DNA of 9,415 nt from Flavobacteriales bacterium (lineage in GTDB: Bacteria; Bacteroidota; Bacteroidia; Flavobacteriales; TMED113): positions 1 through 9,415 of the forward strand of contig NZUB01000001.1 in the NCBI GenBank assembly GCA_002696965.1, read 5' to 3'. Position 1 is the first letter of the stretch; the number at the start of each line of letters is the position of its first letter. The notes beneath the pieces were generated by a model that was given only the letters and a program-made list of their open reading frames with translations, was not told the DNA's origin and made no database searches. The position numbers and the translations under genes were made by a program. Shown piece after piece: positions 1 to 6,878 of this stretch.

Positions 1-150
1 GCAACAGAGGAGTCAGCAACAGAGGAACCAGTAGCTGAGGAGCCAGCAACAGAGGAATCAGTAGCAGAGGAATCAGTAGCAGAGGAGCCAGCAAGTGAGG
101 AGCCAGCAAGTGAGGAGCCAGCAAGTGAGGAGCCAGCATCCGATGAGTCA
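1..150 (+). repeat. 15-base coding tandem repeat, about ten units
   Basis: Ten consecutive 15-base units follow the pattern GCA-x-GAGGAG-CCA with variation. Units at 91-105, 106-120 and 121-135 are identical (GCAAGTGAGGAGCCA), and those at 1-90 differ from each other by a few substitutions. The unit at 136-150 is diverged. Each unit encodes one [AV]xEE[PS] pentapeptide, so unit gain or loss keeps the frame. The array begins before the window. Confidence 0.9.
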
Positions 151-177
151 GCAGAAGATACAGAAAACAAGAATTAG
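1..177 (+). CDS. rplQ: C-terminal acidic repeat tail of a protein cut by the window edge, probably ribosomal protein L17
   Basis: Frame 1 is open from the first base to a TAG stop at 175-177, giving 58 residues of a longer protein whose start lies outside the window. What is visible is a low-complexity tail of about ten pentapeptides of the form [AV]-[TAS]-E-E-[PS], then a short end rich in Asp, Glu, Asn and Lys. No globular domain can be seen. The identity is inferred from position: in Flavobacteriia, rpoA and rplQ are commonly followed by carA and eno, and L17 there often has an Ala/Glu/Pro-rich C-terminal extension beyond the conserved core, presumably disordered and surface exposed. Another ribosomal or translation protein with such a tail is possible. 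The coding call is strong; the L17 name is moderate. Confidence 0.6.
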   Translation, partial: ATEESATEEPVAEEPATEESVAEESVAEEPASEEPASEEPASEEPASDESAEDTENKN

Positions 178-244
178 GATTAAACAACTATTCCTTCTTA
201 AATAGCGACCTGCTTACTTTAATAATTTATAAACATTTTAAATT

Positions 245-1366
245 TTGCATGTGAAAGGAGATGCAGTATTAATTTTAGAGGATGGAACTACACTTTTTGG
301 TAAAAGTGCTGGTTATACAGGCGCTGCTGTAGGTGAAATATGTTTTAACACCGGTATGACGGGATATCAGGAGATTTTTACAGACCCATCATATTATGGT
401 CAAATTATGGTAACTACAAATGCTCATATTGGTAATTATGGTTATTCTAATGAAGAAGCGGAGTCAAATTCTATAAAAATAGCTGGTTTAGTTTGTAAGG
501 ATTTAAATTTACATAATTCTCGACATGCATCTACTGGTGATTTACAAGACTATTTTGAACAACAAAAAATAGTTTGTATTCATGATGTTGATACACGTGC
601 ATTAGTACGCCATATAAGAGATAAAGGAGCTATGAACGCAATAATATCAACTGATTTAACATCTATCGATTCACTTAAGTCTAAGCTTGCCCAAGTTCCT
701 TCTATGGAGGGTTTAGAATTGTCGTCTTTTGTTTCTACAAAAACAGCTTATACGATAGGTGATGTTAACTCAAATTATAGAGTTGCTGTGATAGATTTTG
801 GTGTTAAGAATAATATTTTAAAGTGTTTGGAAAAACGTGGGGTTTTTTTAAAAGTTTTTCCTATGAAAACACCATTAGATGAGATTAAAGAATTTAATCC
901 ATCGGGTATATTTTTATCTAATGGACCGGGAGATCCTGCAATTATGCATGATGCTATTAATCAAGTGAAAAGTATTCTTAATGATACTATACCTGTGTTT
1001 GGTATATGTTTAGGTCATCAATTGATTGCATTAGCTGGAGGTTTAAAAACATATAAAATGCATACGGGGCATAGAGGCATTAATCACCCTATTATTAATT
1101 TAGCAACAAATAAATGTGAGGTTACTTCTCAAAATCATGGGTTTACTATAGATGAAGAAAGTTTACATAAAAATACGGTCATTCAAGTTACTCATCGTAA
1201 TTTAAACGATAATTCTATTGAGGGAATAAAATTTAAGAATAAGTCTATTTTTTCTGTACAATATCATCCAGAGTCTTCACCAGGTCCGCATGACTCTAGA
1301 TATTTATTTGATGATTTTATTTCTAATATGCAACAGTACCTAAAAACAAACAATGTCAAAAATTAA
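245..1366 (+). CDS. carA: carbamoyl-phosphate synthase small (glutamine amidotransferase) subunit
   Basis: CarA hydrolyses glutamine and passes ammonia to the large subunit CarB, which makes carbamoyl phosphate for arginine and pyrimidine synthesis in the cytoplasm. The N-terminal CarA domain is residues 1-150, with the conserved FNTGMTGYQEIFTDPSY stretch at 34-50. The class I amidotransferase domain is about 178-365, with LSNGPGDP at 224-231, the nucleophile Cys255 in GICLGHQ, and His341 and Glu343 of the triad in YHPESSPGPHDS. Length (373 residues) is normal. The frame has no ATG near its beginning: a stop at 239-241 leaves TTG at 245 or GTG at 251 as starts. TTG gives a leader length typical of the family. 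There is no Shine-Dalgarno sequence, as usual in Bacteroidota. carB is not in the window. The end overlaps eno by 14 bases. Confidence 0.96.
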   Translation: MHVKGDAVLILEDGTTLFGKSAGYTGAAVGEICFNTGMTGYQEIFTDPSYYGQIMVTTNAHIGNYGYSNEEAESNSIKIAGLVCKDLNLHNSRHASTGDLQDYFEQQKIVCIHDVDTRALVRHIRDKGAMNAIISTDLTSIDSLKSKLAQVPSMEGLELSSFVSTKTAYTIGDVNSNYRVAVIDFGVKNNILKCLEKRGVFLKVFPMKTPLDEIKEFNPSGIFLSNGPGDPAIMHDAINQVKSILNDTIPVFGICLGHQLIALAGGLKTYKMHTGHRGINHPIINLATNKCEVTSQNHGFTIDEESLHKNTVIQVTHRNLNDNSIEGIKFKNKSIFSVQYHPESSPGPHDSRYLFDDFISNMQQYLKTNNVKN

Positions 1367-2642
1367 AAATATTATAGCCAGACAGATTATAGATTCCAGA
1401 GGTAATCCAACTGTAGAGGTAGATGTGGAAACTGAATTAGGTTTTTTTGGGAGAGCTGCTGCACCTTCTGGAGCATCAACAGGGGTTCATGAAGCATTGG
1501 AGTTAAGAGATCATGGTGTTAATTTTTATGGCAAAAGTGTGTTTAATGCAGTTAAGAATGTTAATACTATTTTAAGAAAAGCCTTAATAGGATACTCTAT
1601 TGAATTACAAGAAGAGATCGATATGAAAATGATCCAACTAGATGGTACAGATAATAAATCTTGTCTTGGTGCAAATGCTATTTTACCTGTTTCACTTGCT
1701 GTTGCAAAAGCAGCAGCAGCAGAAAAAAAAAATGGATTGTATGAGTACTTATCTAATAATGGTGAATATGTGTTACCAGTACCAATGATGAATATTTTAA
1801 ATGGAGGGATGCATGCTGATAATCGTATAGATATTCAGGAGTTTATGATAGTTCCAATGTCTGCCAATTGTTTTTCAGATGCACTTCGTGTAGGAGTTGA
1901 GATTTTTCACGCTTTAAAAGACATTTTAAAAGTTGAGGGTTTATCTACTAATGTTGGTGATGAAGGAGGTTTTGCACCTAATCTAAAATCTAATGAGCAT
2001 GCTATTGAAACTATTTTAAGTGCAATAGAAAAAGCTGGTTATACAGTGGGTTCTGATGTTTCAATTGCATTAGATGCCGCTGCATCAGAATTTTATAATA
2101 AGGATAATAATTTTTATTGTTTAAATAATTCTTCAAAATCCCAACATAAGTTGGATTCATTGGAAATGGTTGATTTTTGGATTAATCTAGTTAATCAATA
2201 CCCAATTGTATCTATAGAAGACGCTTTACACGAAGATGATTGGCATGGTTGGTCGGCACTTACACGAAAAATTGGTAATCAAATTCAATTAGTTGGGGAT
2301 GATTTATTTGTAACTAATACCAAAAGATTACAGTTTGGAATAGAAAATAAAGCTGCTAATTCAATTTTGATAAAATTGAATCAAATTGGTACTTTAACAG
2401 AAACTTTAGCTACAATACATATGGCGAAAAAAAATAATTTTAACACTATTATTAGTCATAGATCAGGTGAAACAGAAGATGTAACAATTGCTGATTTAGC
2501 AGTTGCGTGTTGTGCAGGTCAAATTAAAACAGGTTCAATTTGTAGATCTGATCGAGTTGCAAAATATAATCAGTTATTACGTATAGAAGAAAAACTAGGT
2601 CCAAGGGGAGCTTATAATGGTTTCCCTAATATAAATATATAA
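1353..2642 (+). CDS. eno: enolase (phosphopyruvate hydratase)
   Basis: Enolase interconverts 2-phosphoglycerate and phosphoenolpyruvate in the cytoplasm. At 429 residues it is full length. The N-terminal domain carries the SGAST active-site loop (39-43) and the barrel begins near 140. Visible active-site residues are His154 and Gln162-Glu163, the catalytic acid/base Glu204 (VGDEGG), metal ligands Asp241, Glu289 (SIED) and Asp316 (GDD), catalytic Lys341 in the KLNQIGTLTE signature, and His369-Arg370-Ser371. All key residues are present, so the enzyme should be active. The ATG at 1353 lies inside the last codons of carA in another frame; it begins the standard SKIKNIIARQIIDSRGNPT start, so the overlap is real and translation is likely coupled. 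A run of ten A residues at 1723-1732 is in frame. Confidence 0.97.
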   Translation: MSKIKNIIARQIIDSRGNPTVEVDVETELGFFGRAAAPSGASTGVHEALELRDHGVNFYGKSVFNAVKNVNTILRKALIGYSIELQEEIDMKMIQLDGTDNKSCLGANAILPVSLAVAKAAAAEKKNGLYEYLSNNGEYVLPVPMMNILNGGMHADNRIDIQEFMIVPMSANCFSDALRVGVEIFHALKDILKVEGLSTNVGDEGGFAPNLKSNEHAIETILSAIEKAGYTVGSDVSIALDAAASEFYNKDNNFYCLNNSSKSQHKLDSLEMVDFWINLVNQYPIVSIEDALHEDDWHGWSALTRKIGNQIQLVGDDLFVTNTKRLQFGIENKAANSILIKLNQIGTLTETLATIHMAKKNNFNTIISHRSGETEDVTIADLAVACCAGQIKTGSICRSDRVAKYNQLLRIEEKLGPRGAYNGFPNINI

Positions 2643-2644
2643 AG

Positions 2645-3949
2645 ATGAAAAGTTTAAAAGAAAAATTTAAAGATCAGATTAATGATTCTAGAGATAGAGT
2701 TAAAAATTTAGTTACTGAATATGGAGATAAAATTGTTGGAGAAATTAGTCTGAGACAAATATACTCCGGTATGCGAGGTATGTTGAGTATGGTAACAGAA
2801 ACATCTAAACTAGATCCTAATGAAGGGATAAGATTTAGAGGTTATTCTTTGCCAGAGATACAAGATGTTTTACCAAGGGCAAAAGGTTCTAATCAACCAC
2901 TCCCAGAAGGTATGTTTTATTTAATGCTAATAGGTTCTTTACCTAATGATAATGATGTGAGAAATATTAGCTTAGAATTAGAAATTAGGTCAGATGTCCC
3001 AGATTATGTATTTAATGTGATTAATGATTTGCCAAAAGACATGCACCCTATGACGCAATTTTCAATTGCAATTTTAAGTCTTAAAAATGAGAGCCAGTTT
3101 ACTCGTGCCTATAAACAAGGTATATCTAAAAAAACATATTGGGACCCTACATTTGAGGACGCACTAAATTTAATAGCAAAATTACCTAGAATTGCAGCAT
3201 ACATATATAGAAGGAGTTATCATAATGAAGATTATATAGAACCTCTAAAAGGTGCTGACTGGTCACAAAATTTTGCACATATGTTAGGTTTTTCAGATGC
3301 AGAATTTACAGATTTAATTCGGCTTTATATGACTATTCATTCTGATCATGAAGGGGGTAATGTTTCTGCGCATACCGCACATTTAGTTGGATCAGCATTA
3401 AGTGATGCTTATTTATCATTTTCAGCTGGCATGAATGGATTAGCTGGCCCTTTACATGGATTAGCTAATCAGGAAGTTGTGCGTTGGTTGTTAACGATGC
3501 AAAAAGATTTAGGAGGTGGGTTGCCTTCAAGAGATAAAATTGCCGACTATGTTCAAGATTCTTTAAATAATGGTAAAGTTATCCCAGGATTTGGTCATGC
3601 TGTTTTAAGAAAAACAGACCCTAGATATACAGCTCAAAGAGAATTTGCTTTAAAATATTTACCTGATGATCAATTATTTCTTTTAGTAAGTAGAGTGTAT
3701 GAAGTTGTACCACCAATTTTAGAAGCGACAGGTAAAGTAAAAAATCCATGGCCTAATGTAGATGCTCATTCAGGAATATTGTTGTTAAAATATGGAATGA
3801 AAGAGTATGATTTTTTCACTGTTTTGTTTGGTGTTTCTAGATCATTAGGGATTATGTCTCAATTAATTTGGAGTCGAGCATTAGGTATGCCAATTGAAAG
3901 ACCTGGCTCTACGACCACAGATCTTATGATTAAGAAGTTTTCACATTAA
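2645..3949 (+). CDS. gltA: citrate synthase, mitochondrial-like type
   Basis: It condenses acetyl-CoA with oxaloacetate to citrate, the entry step of the TCA cycle. Length is 434 residues. The catalytic triad is visible as His271 (GPLHGLANQE), His318 (GFGHAVLRKTDPRY) and Asp373 (NVDAHSG). Further substrate-binding residues include His235 in IHSDHEGGN, Arg327, Arg399 and Arg419. Motif wording such as HSDHEGGNVSAHT, HAVLRKTDPRYTAQREFALK and KNPWPNVDAHSG resembles animal mitochondrial citrate synthase far more than the NADH-regulated hexameric E. coli GltA; this type is known from Bacteroidota. It starts two bases after the eno stop, and the first Met is the only sensible start. Its 3' end overlaps convergent rlmB by 20 bases. 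Confidence 0.95.
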   Translation: MKSLKEKFKDQINDSRDRVKNLVTEYGDKIVGEISLRQIYSGMRGMLSMVTETSKLDPNEGIRFRGYSLPEIQDVLPRAKGSNQPLPEGMFYLMLIGSLPNDNDVRNISLELEIRSDVPDYVFNVINDLPKDMHPMTQFSIAILSLKNESQFTRAYKQGISKKTYWDPTFEDALNLIAKLPRIAAYIYRRSYHNEDYIEPLKGADWSQNFAHMLGFSDAEFTDLIRLYMTIHSDHEGGNVSAHTAHLVGSALSDAYLSFSAGMNGLAGPLHGLANQEVVRWLLTMQKDLGGGLPSRDKIADYVQDSLNNGKVIPGFGHAVLRKTDPRYTAQREFALKYLPDDQLFLLVSRVYEVVPPILEATGKVKNPWPNVDAHSGILLLKYGMKEYDFFTVLFGVSRSLGIMSQLIWSRALGMPIERPGSTTTDLMIKKFSH

Positions 3950-4682
3950 TTAAATTTTGGCGGTTTTGTTCATATAAAACAATGCCTGCTGCAACTGATG
4001 CATTTAAAGAAGATGTTTTCCCAGAAACGGGTATTTTACCTATTTCATCACACAGCGAGATTATCTTTTTAGATATACCATTTCTTTCAGAACCAATTAC
4101 TATTAGTGATGGTTTTTTAAAATTAATATCACAAATATTTTTGTTGCTTTTTTCAGAACATGCAATTATTGATAAGCCACTATTTTTGGCAAAAAGAATA
4201 ATCTTTTCTAGGTTTTCAGTCCTACATATATTGATATTGTTAATTGCACCAGCAGATGCTTTTATTGCAATTTCATTAATTTGTGCAGATTCTTTATTTG
4301 GGATTACAATTCCATGAACCCCCATAGTTTCTGCACTTCTACAAATTGACCCAAAATTTCTCACATCTGTTATACGATCTAATAATAAGAACAAGGGGAA
4401 TTCCCCTGTTTCAAATGTAAAATTTAGAAGGTTTTCAAAATTTTGATAAATAATATGTGCTGTTATTGCAATTACACCTTGGTGGTTTTTCCTTGTTAGT
4501 CTATTTAGCTTATGTTTGGGCACTAATTTTAGTCCAATTCCATGTTCTTTAGAGTGTTTTTTTATTTTGCTGCACCAATCAGATTTTATATCTTTTTGTA
4601 AAAAAATAGTATCAATTTCTTTACCTGAATTCAGTAATTCAAGTATGGGTCTAATTCCATATATATATAATTGTTTTCCCAT
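3930..4682 (-). CDS. rlmB: 23S rRNA (guanosine-2'-O-)-methyltransferase, SpoU/TrmH family
   Basis: RlmB methylates the 2'-OH of a guanosine in the peptidyl-transferase P-loop of 23S rRNA (G2251 in E. coli) using S-adenosylmethionine. The 250 residues match the family length (E. coli 243). The N-terminal substrate-binding domain (1-80) has the YGIRPILELL start and NHQGVIAI at 66-73. The SPOUT knot domain carries motif 1 (LDRITDVRNFGSICRSAE, 101-118, with Asn109 and Arg115), motif 2 (IVIGSERNGIS, 194-204, with Glu199) and motif 3 (IPVSGKTSSLNASVAAG, 217-233, with Asn227). Start is ATG at 4682, immediately before the conserved YGIRP segment. It faces away from the small lipoprotein gene and converges on gltA. 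A tRNA-modifying TrmH paralogue is less likely because the N-terminal domain matches RlmB. Confidence 0.9.
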   Translation of the reverse strand: MGKQLYIYGIRPILELLNSGKEIDTIFLQKDIKSDWCSKIKKHSKEHGIGLKLVPKHKLNRLTRKNHQGVIAITAHIIYQNFENLLNFTFETGEFPLFLLLDRITDVRNFGSICRSAETMGVHGIVIPNKESAQINEIAIKASAGAINNINICRTENLEKIILFAKNSGLSIIACSEKSNKNICDINFKKPSLIVIGSERNGISKKIISLCDEIGKIPVSGKTSSLNASVAAGIVLYEQNRQNLINVKTS

Positions 4683-4700
4683 TAGGTTTAAATTATTATT

Positions 4701-4722
4701 TAAAGATAATCATATATCTTTA
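4701..4722. repeat. perfect inverted repeat in the divergent rlmB/lipoprotein intergenic region
   Basis: TAAAGATA (4701-4708) and TATCTTTA (4715-4722) are perfect reverse complements separated by six bases. The site lies 19 bases upstream of the rlmB start and 40 bases upstream of the small lipoprotein start, a position suited to a shared operator or to paired promoter elements (each arm read outward is TATCTTTA, one base from TAnnTTTG). In sequence this AT-rich, an 8-base palindrome can occur by chance, so function is unproven. Confidence 0.35.
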
Positions 4723-4734
4723 TATTAAAATTAT

Positions 4735-4742
4735 TACATTTG
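4735..4742 (+). promoter_or_regulatory. candidate Bacteroidota -7 promoter element
   Basis: TACATTTG fits the TAnnTTTG -7 consensus of the Bacteroidota primary sigma factor and lies 20 bases before the ATG of the small lipoprotein gene, so it could drive that gene with lipA and gap. No matching TTTG or TTG is seen at the expected -33 distance, which keeps the call weak. Confidence 0.3.
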
Positions 4743-4762
4743 AGAATTAAATATTTTTTACT

Positions 4763-4912
4763 ATGTTTCGAAAAATTTCAGTATTGCTTTTATTATTTAT
4801 TTCATTTTTGTTCCAGTCGTGTTATACAATTGGTTACCCTACCCCTTGTCCTGGTTTGGTGGAAAATGTAAATGACTCAAATGAAGAAGCATGTGTAGAT
4901 ATTGTATATTAA
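4763..4912 (+). CDS. small predicted lipoprotein, 49 residues, no recognised family
   Basis: An ATG at 4763 opens a 49-codon frame ending in TAA. The protein begins MFRKIS, then a hydrophobic stretch (residues 7-17, VLLLLFISFLF) and a lipobox-like FQSC with Cys20, the standard layout of a lipoprotein signal peptide cleaved by signal peptidase II. The mature part would be only 30 residues: a Tyr/Pro/Gly segment (YTIGYPTPCPG), an acidic Asn/Asp/Glu segment, and two further cysteines (Cys29, Cys44) that could form a disulfide in the periplasm. No function can be assigned. It precedes lipA by 35 bases on the same strand and has a possible promoter upstream, so co-transcription is plausible. The signal peptide and in-frame stop make a chance ORF less likely, but conservation in relatives has not been checked. 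Confidence 0.62.
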   Translation: MFRKISVLLLLFISFLFQSCYTIGYPTPCPGLVENVNDSNEEACVDIVY

Positions 4913-4915
4913 GTT

Positions 4916-4934
4916 AATTATACCTTTTATAATT
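4916..4934 (+). other. A/T-only hairpin between the small lipoprotein gene and lipA
   Basis: AATTATA (4916-4922) and TATAATT (4928-4934) can pair as a 7-base stem around the loop CCTTT. The stem contains no G-C pairs and is not followed by a T run, so it is not a convincing terminator. It ends 13 bases before the lipA GTG and might affect translation initiation, or be chance in AT-rich sequence. Confidence 0.25.
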
Positions 4935-4947
4935 GGTGATTTAAATA

Positions 4948-5886
4948 GTGGACAAAAGTATTATTCATAAATCAAAGAAGTGGACTAAGATTAACATAGA
5001 TTTACCTAGAAAAGATCTTAGCAATACCGTCTCTAAATCAAAAAAAAATAAAAAACCTGATTGGTTAAGAGTTAAGCTACCATCAGGAAAAGAATTTACT
5101 AATCTAAGAAAAATAGTTGATAAGCATCAACTACACACTATATGTGAAAGTGGAAATTGTCCTAACATGGGAGAATGTTGGGGGGCAGGCACAGCTACAT
5201 TTATGATTTTAGGTAATATTTGCACACGATCTTGTGGTTTTTGTGCTGTAGCTACAGGAAAGCCAAAAGTAGTAGATTGGTCTGAAGCAGAAAAGGTCGC
5301 TAGATCAGTTCAATTAATGAATGTGAAGCATTGTGTTATTACTTCTGTAGATAGAGATGACTTGAGAGATGGTGGTGTATCTATGTGGGTTTCAACAATT
5401 AATGCAGTTAGAAGATTATCTCCTCAAACCACTTTGGAAACCTTAATTCCAGATTTTAAAGGAGATTCTAATTTGATTAAAAAACTTGCCATATCAAAAC
5501 CCGAGATTGTTTCGCATAATATGGAAACAGTTGAACGTTTAACTCCTAAAGTTAGGATTCAGGCTAAGTATAAGCGTAGTTTATATGTTCTAGAATGTTT
5601 AAAATCTTTTGGTGTCTTAAGGACAAAATCAGGTATCATGTTAGGATTATCAGAAACGAAAAAAGAAGTATTACGTACTATGCAAGATTTAAGAGATGTT
5701 GGGGTAGATATTTTAACTTTAGGTCAGTATCTTCAGCCTACTAAAAAACATCTTCCTGTCACTCGTTTTATTAATCCAAAAGAATTTGATGATTATAAAA
5801 AGGAGGGATTAGAAATGGGATTTAAATATGTTGAGTCAGGTCCTCTTGTTCGCTCATCATATCATGCTGAAAAACATTTATTTTAA
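4948..5886 (+). CDS. lipA: lipoyl synthase (radical SAM)
   Basis: LipA inserts two sulfurs into protein-bound octanoyl groups to make the lipoyl cofactor of 2-oxoacid dehydrogenases and the glycine cleavage system. The auxiliary 4Fe-4S ligands are Cys66, Cys71 and Cys77 (CESGNCPNMGEC). The radical SAM cluster is Cys92, Cys96 and Cys99 (CTRSCGFC). The C-terminal RSSY motif (302-305) supplies the unusual Ser ligand of the auxiliary cluster. Length is 312 residues. An in-frame stop at 4942-4944 and no ATG before residue 74 make the GTG at 4948 the only standard start; it yields a Lys-rich leader of about 36 residues before the conserved KPDWLRVKLPSG, longer than I would expect for the family in Bacteroidota. 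lipB is not in the window. gap follows after 5 bases, suggesting one transcript. Confidence 0.95.
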   Translation: MDKSIIHKSKKWTKINIDLPRKDLSNTVSKSKKNKKPDWLRVKLPSGKEFTNLRKIVDKHQLHTICESGNCPNMGECWGAGTATFMILGNICTRSCGFCAVATGKPKVVDWSEAEKVARSVQLMNVKHCVITSVDRDDLRDGGVSMWVSTINAVRRLSPQTTLETLIPDFKGDSNLIKKLAISKPEIVSHNMETVERLTPKVRIQAKYKRSLYVLECLKSFGVLRTKSGIMLGLSETKKEVLRTMQDLRDVGVDILTLGQYLQPTKKHLPVTRFINPKEFDDYKKEGLEMGFKYVESGPLVRSSYHAEKHLF

Positions 5887-5891
5887 AACAC

Positions 5892-6878
5892 ATGAAAAAA
5901 ATCGCAATAAATGGTTTTGGTAGGATTGGAAGAATACTTTGTAGAATCCTCTCCAAATATGAAGATTATCAAATAGTTGCTATTAATGATTTAGCTGAGC
6001 CAAAAGTATTGAGTCATCTTTTAAAATATGATTCAATTCATGGAAGATTTTTAGAAAATGTAAATTATAGTGAAAAGTCTATTATTATAAATAATCATGA
6101 AATTATTATATTAAATCAACCTTTAATCAATCAATTACCTTGGAAAGAATTAGGTGTTGATGTGGTTTTTGAATGTACTGGTCAATTTAAAACTAAACAA
6201 GAAAACATGTTGCATATTCATGCAGGCGCTAAAAAAGTATTATTATCATCACCATCATTAACTACTGATATCCCTATGGTGGTTTTAGGTGTCAATGATC
6301 ATATTCTTAATAAAAAAGACCATATAATATCTAATGCATCTTGTACTACAAATTGTGCAGCACCCATGCTAAAAGTTTTAAACGATGCTTTAAGTTTAGA
6401 AAGTGCATATATAACAACCGTCCATTCATATACATCTGACCAAAATTTACATGATGGTATTCATCACGATTTAAGAAGAGCTCGTTCAGCATCTAGCTCT
6501 ATTATTCCAACAACAACAGGGGCAGCAAAGGCATTGTCTAGAATTTTTCCAAGCTTAGAATTGAGTGGGTGTGGTATTCGTGTACCTGTATCTAATTGTT
6601 CATTAACGGACATTACGTGTCTAGTCAAAAATACAACCGACATATATAATGTTAATAAATTATTTCAATCTTTGGCCGCCCAGCCTAAATTAAAAGATAT
6701 TTTATTTTACAATGAAGATCCTATTGTGTCGATCGATGTTAAGTCTAGTTCTTATTCGTGTATTTTTGACTCAAAATTAACTTATGTAGCTGGCAACATG
6801 ATTAAGGTGGTTGGTTGGTACGACAATGAGTATGGTTATTGTTCTAGGTTAGTGGATTTATTACAAAAAGTTATTTAG
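5892..6878 (+). CDS. gap: glyceraldehyde-3-phosphate dehydrogenase, type I
   Basis: It oxidises glyceraldehyde 3-phosphate to 1,3-bisphosphoglycerate with NAD(P) in glycolysis, or the reverse in gluconeogenesis. The Rossmann fold starts with INGFGRIGR (6-14). Asp33 after the second strand (VAINDL) argues for NAD preference, by family knowledge. The catalytic pair is Cys151 (SNASCTTNC) and His178 (TTVHSYTSDQ). Phosphate-binding and C-terminal signatures include IIPTTTGAAKA (204-214), Arg230 and WYDNEYGY (309-316). Length is 328 residues, and the ATG at 5892 begins the usual MKKIAINGFG. Some segments differ from the commonest wording (for example SSPSLTTDIPMVVLGVN at 119-135), but no catalytic residue is lost. 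Bacteroidota often carry more than one gap gene, so this need not be the main glycolytic copy. Its TAG overlaps the stop of the convergent fusion gene. Confidence 0.93.
   Translation: MKKIAINGFGRIGRILCRILSKYEDYQIVAINDLAEPKVLSHLLKYDSIHGRFLENVNYSEKSIIINNHEIIILNQPLINQLPWKELGVDVVFECTGQFKTKQENMLHIHAGAKKVLLSSPSLTTDIPMVVLGVNDHILNKKDHIISNASCTTNCAAPMLKVLNDALSLESAYITTVHSYTSDQNLHDGIHHDLRRARSASSSIIPTTTGAAKALSRIFPSLELSGCGIRVPVSNCSLTDITCLVKNTTDIYNVNKLFQSLAAQPKLKDILFYNEDPIVSIDVKSSSYSCIFDSKLTYVAGNMIKVVGWYDNEYGYCSRLVDLLQKVI

Noticed and set aside
1..150. CRISPR array
   Set aside because: Units are contiguous 15-base coding repeats without spacers.
178..244. Spacer before carA as a promoter or terminator
   Set aside because: No stable hairpin with a T run. 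The best TAnnTTTG-like string (239-247, TAAATTTTG) has an extra T and overlaps the carA TTG start, so it cannot serve that start.
1723..1732. Run of ten A residues in eno as a frameshift or programmed slippage site
   Set aside because: The frame is intact across it and encodes Lys-Lys-Asn in a normal enolase alignment; A-runs are expected at this base composition.
3982..4317. 111-codon + strand reading frame
   Set aside because: It is antisense to the SPOUT domain of rlmB, whose motifs are unmistakable; the frame shows no recognisable protein features.
4516..4728. 70-codon + strand reading frame
   Set aside because: Antisense to the N-terminal part of rlmB and running into the AT-rich spacer; no family features.
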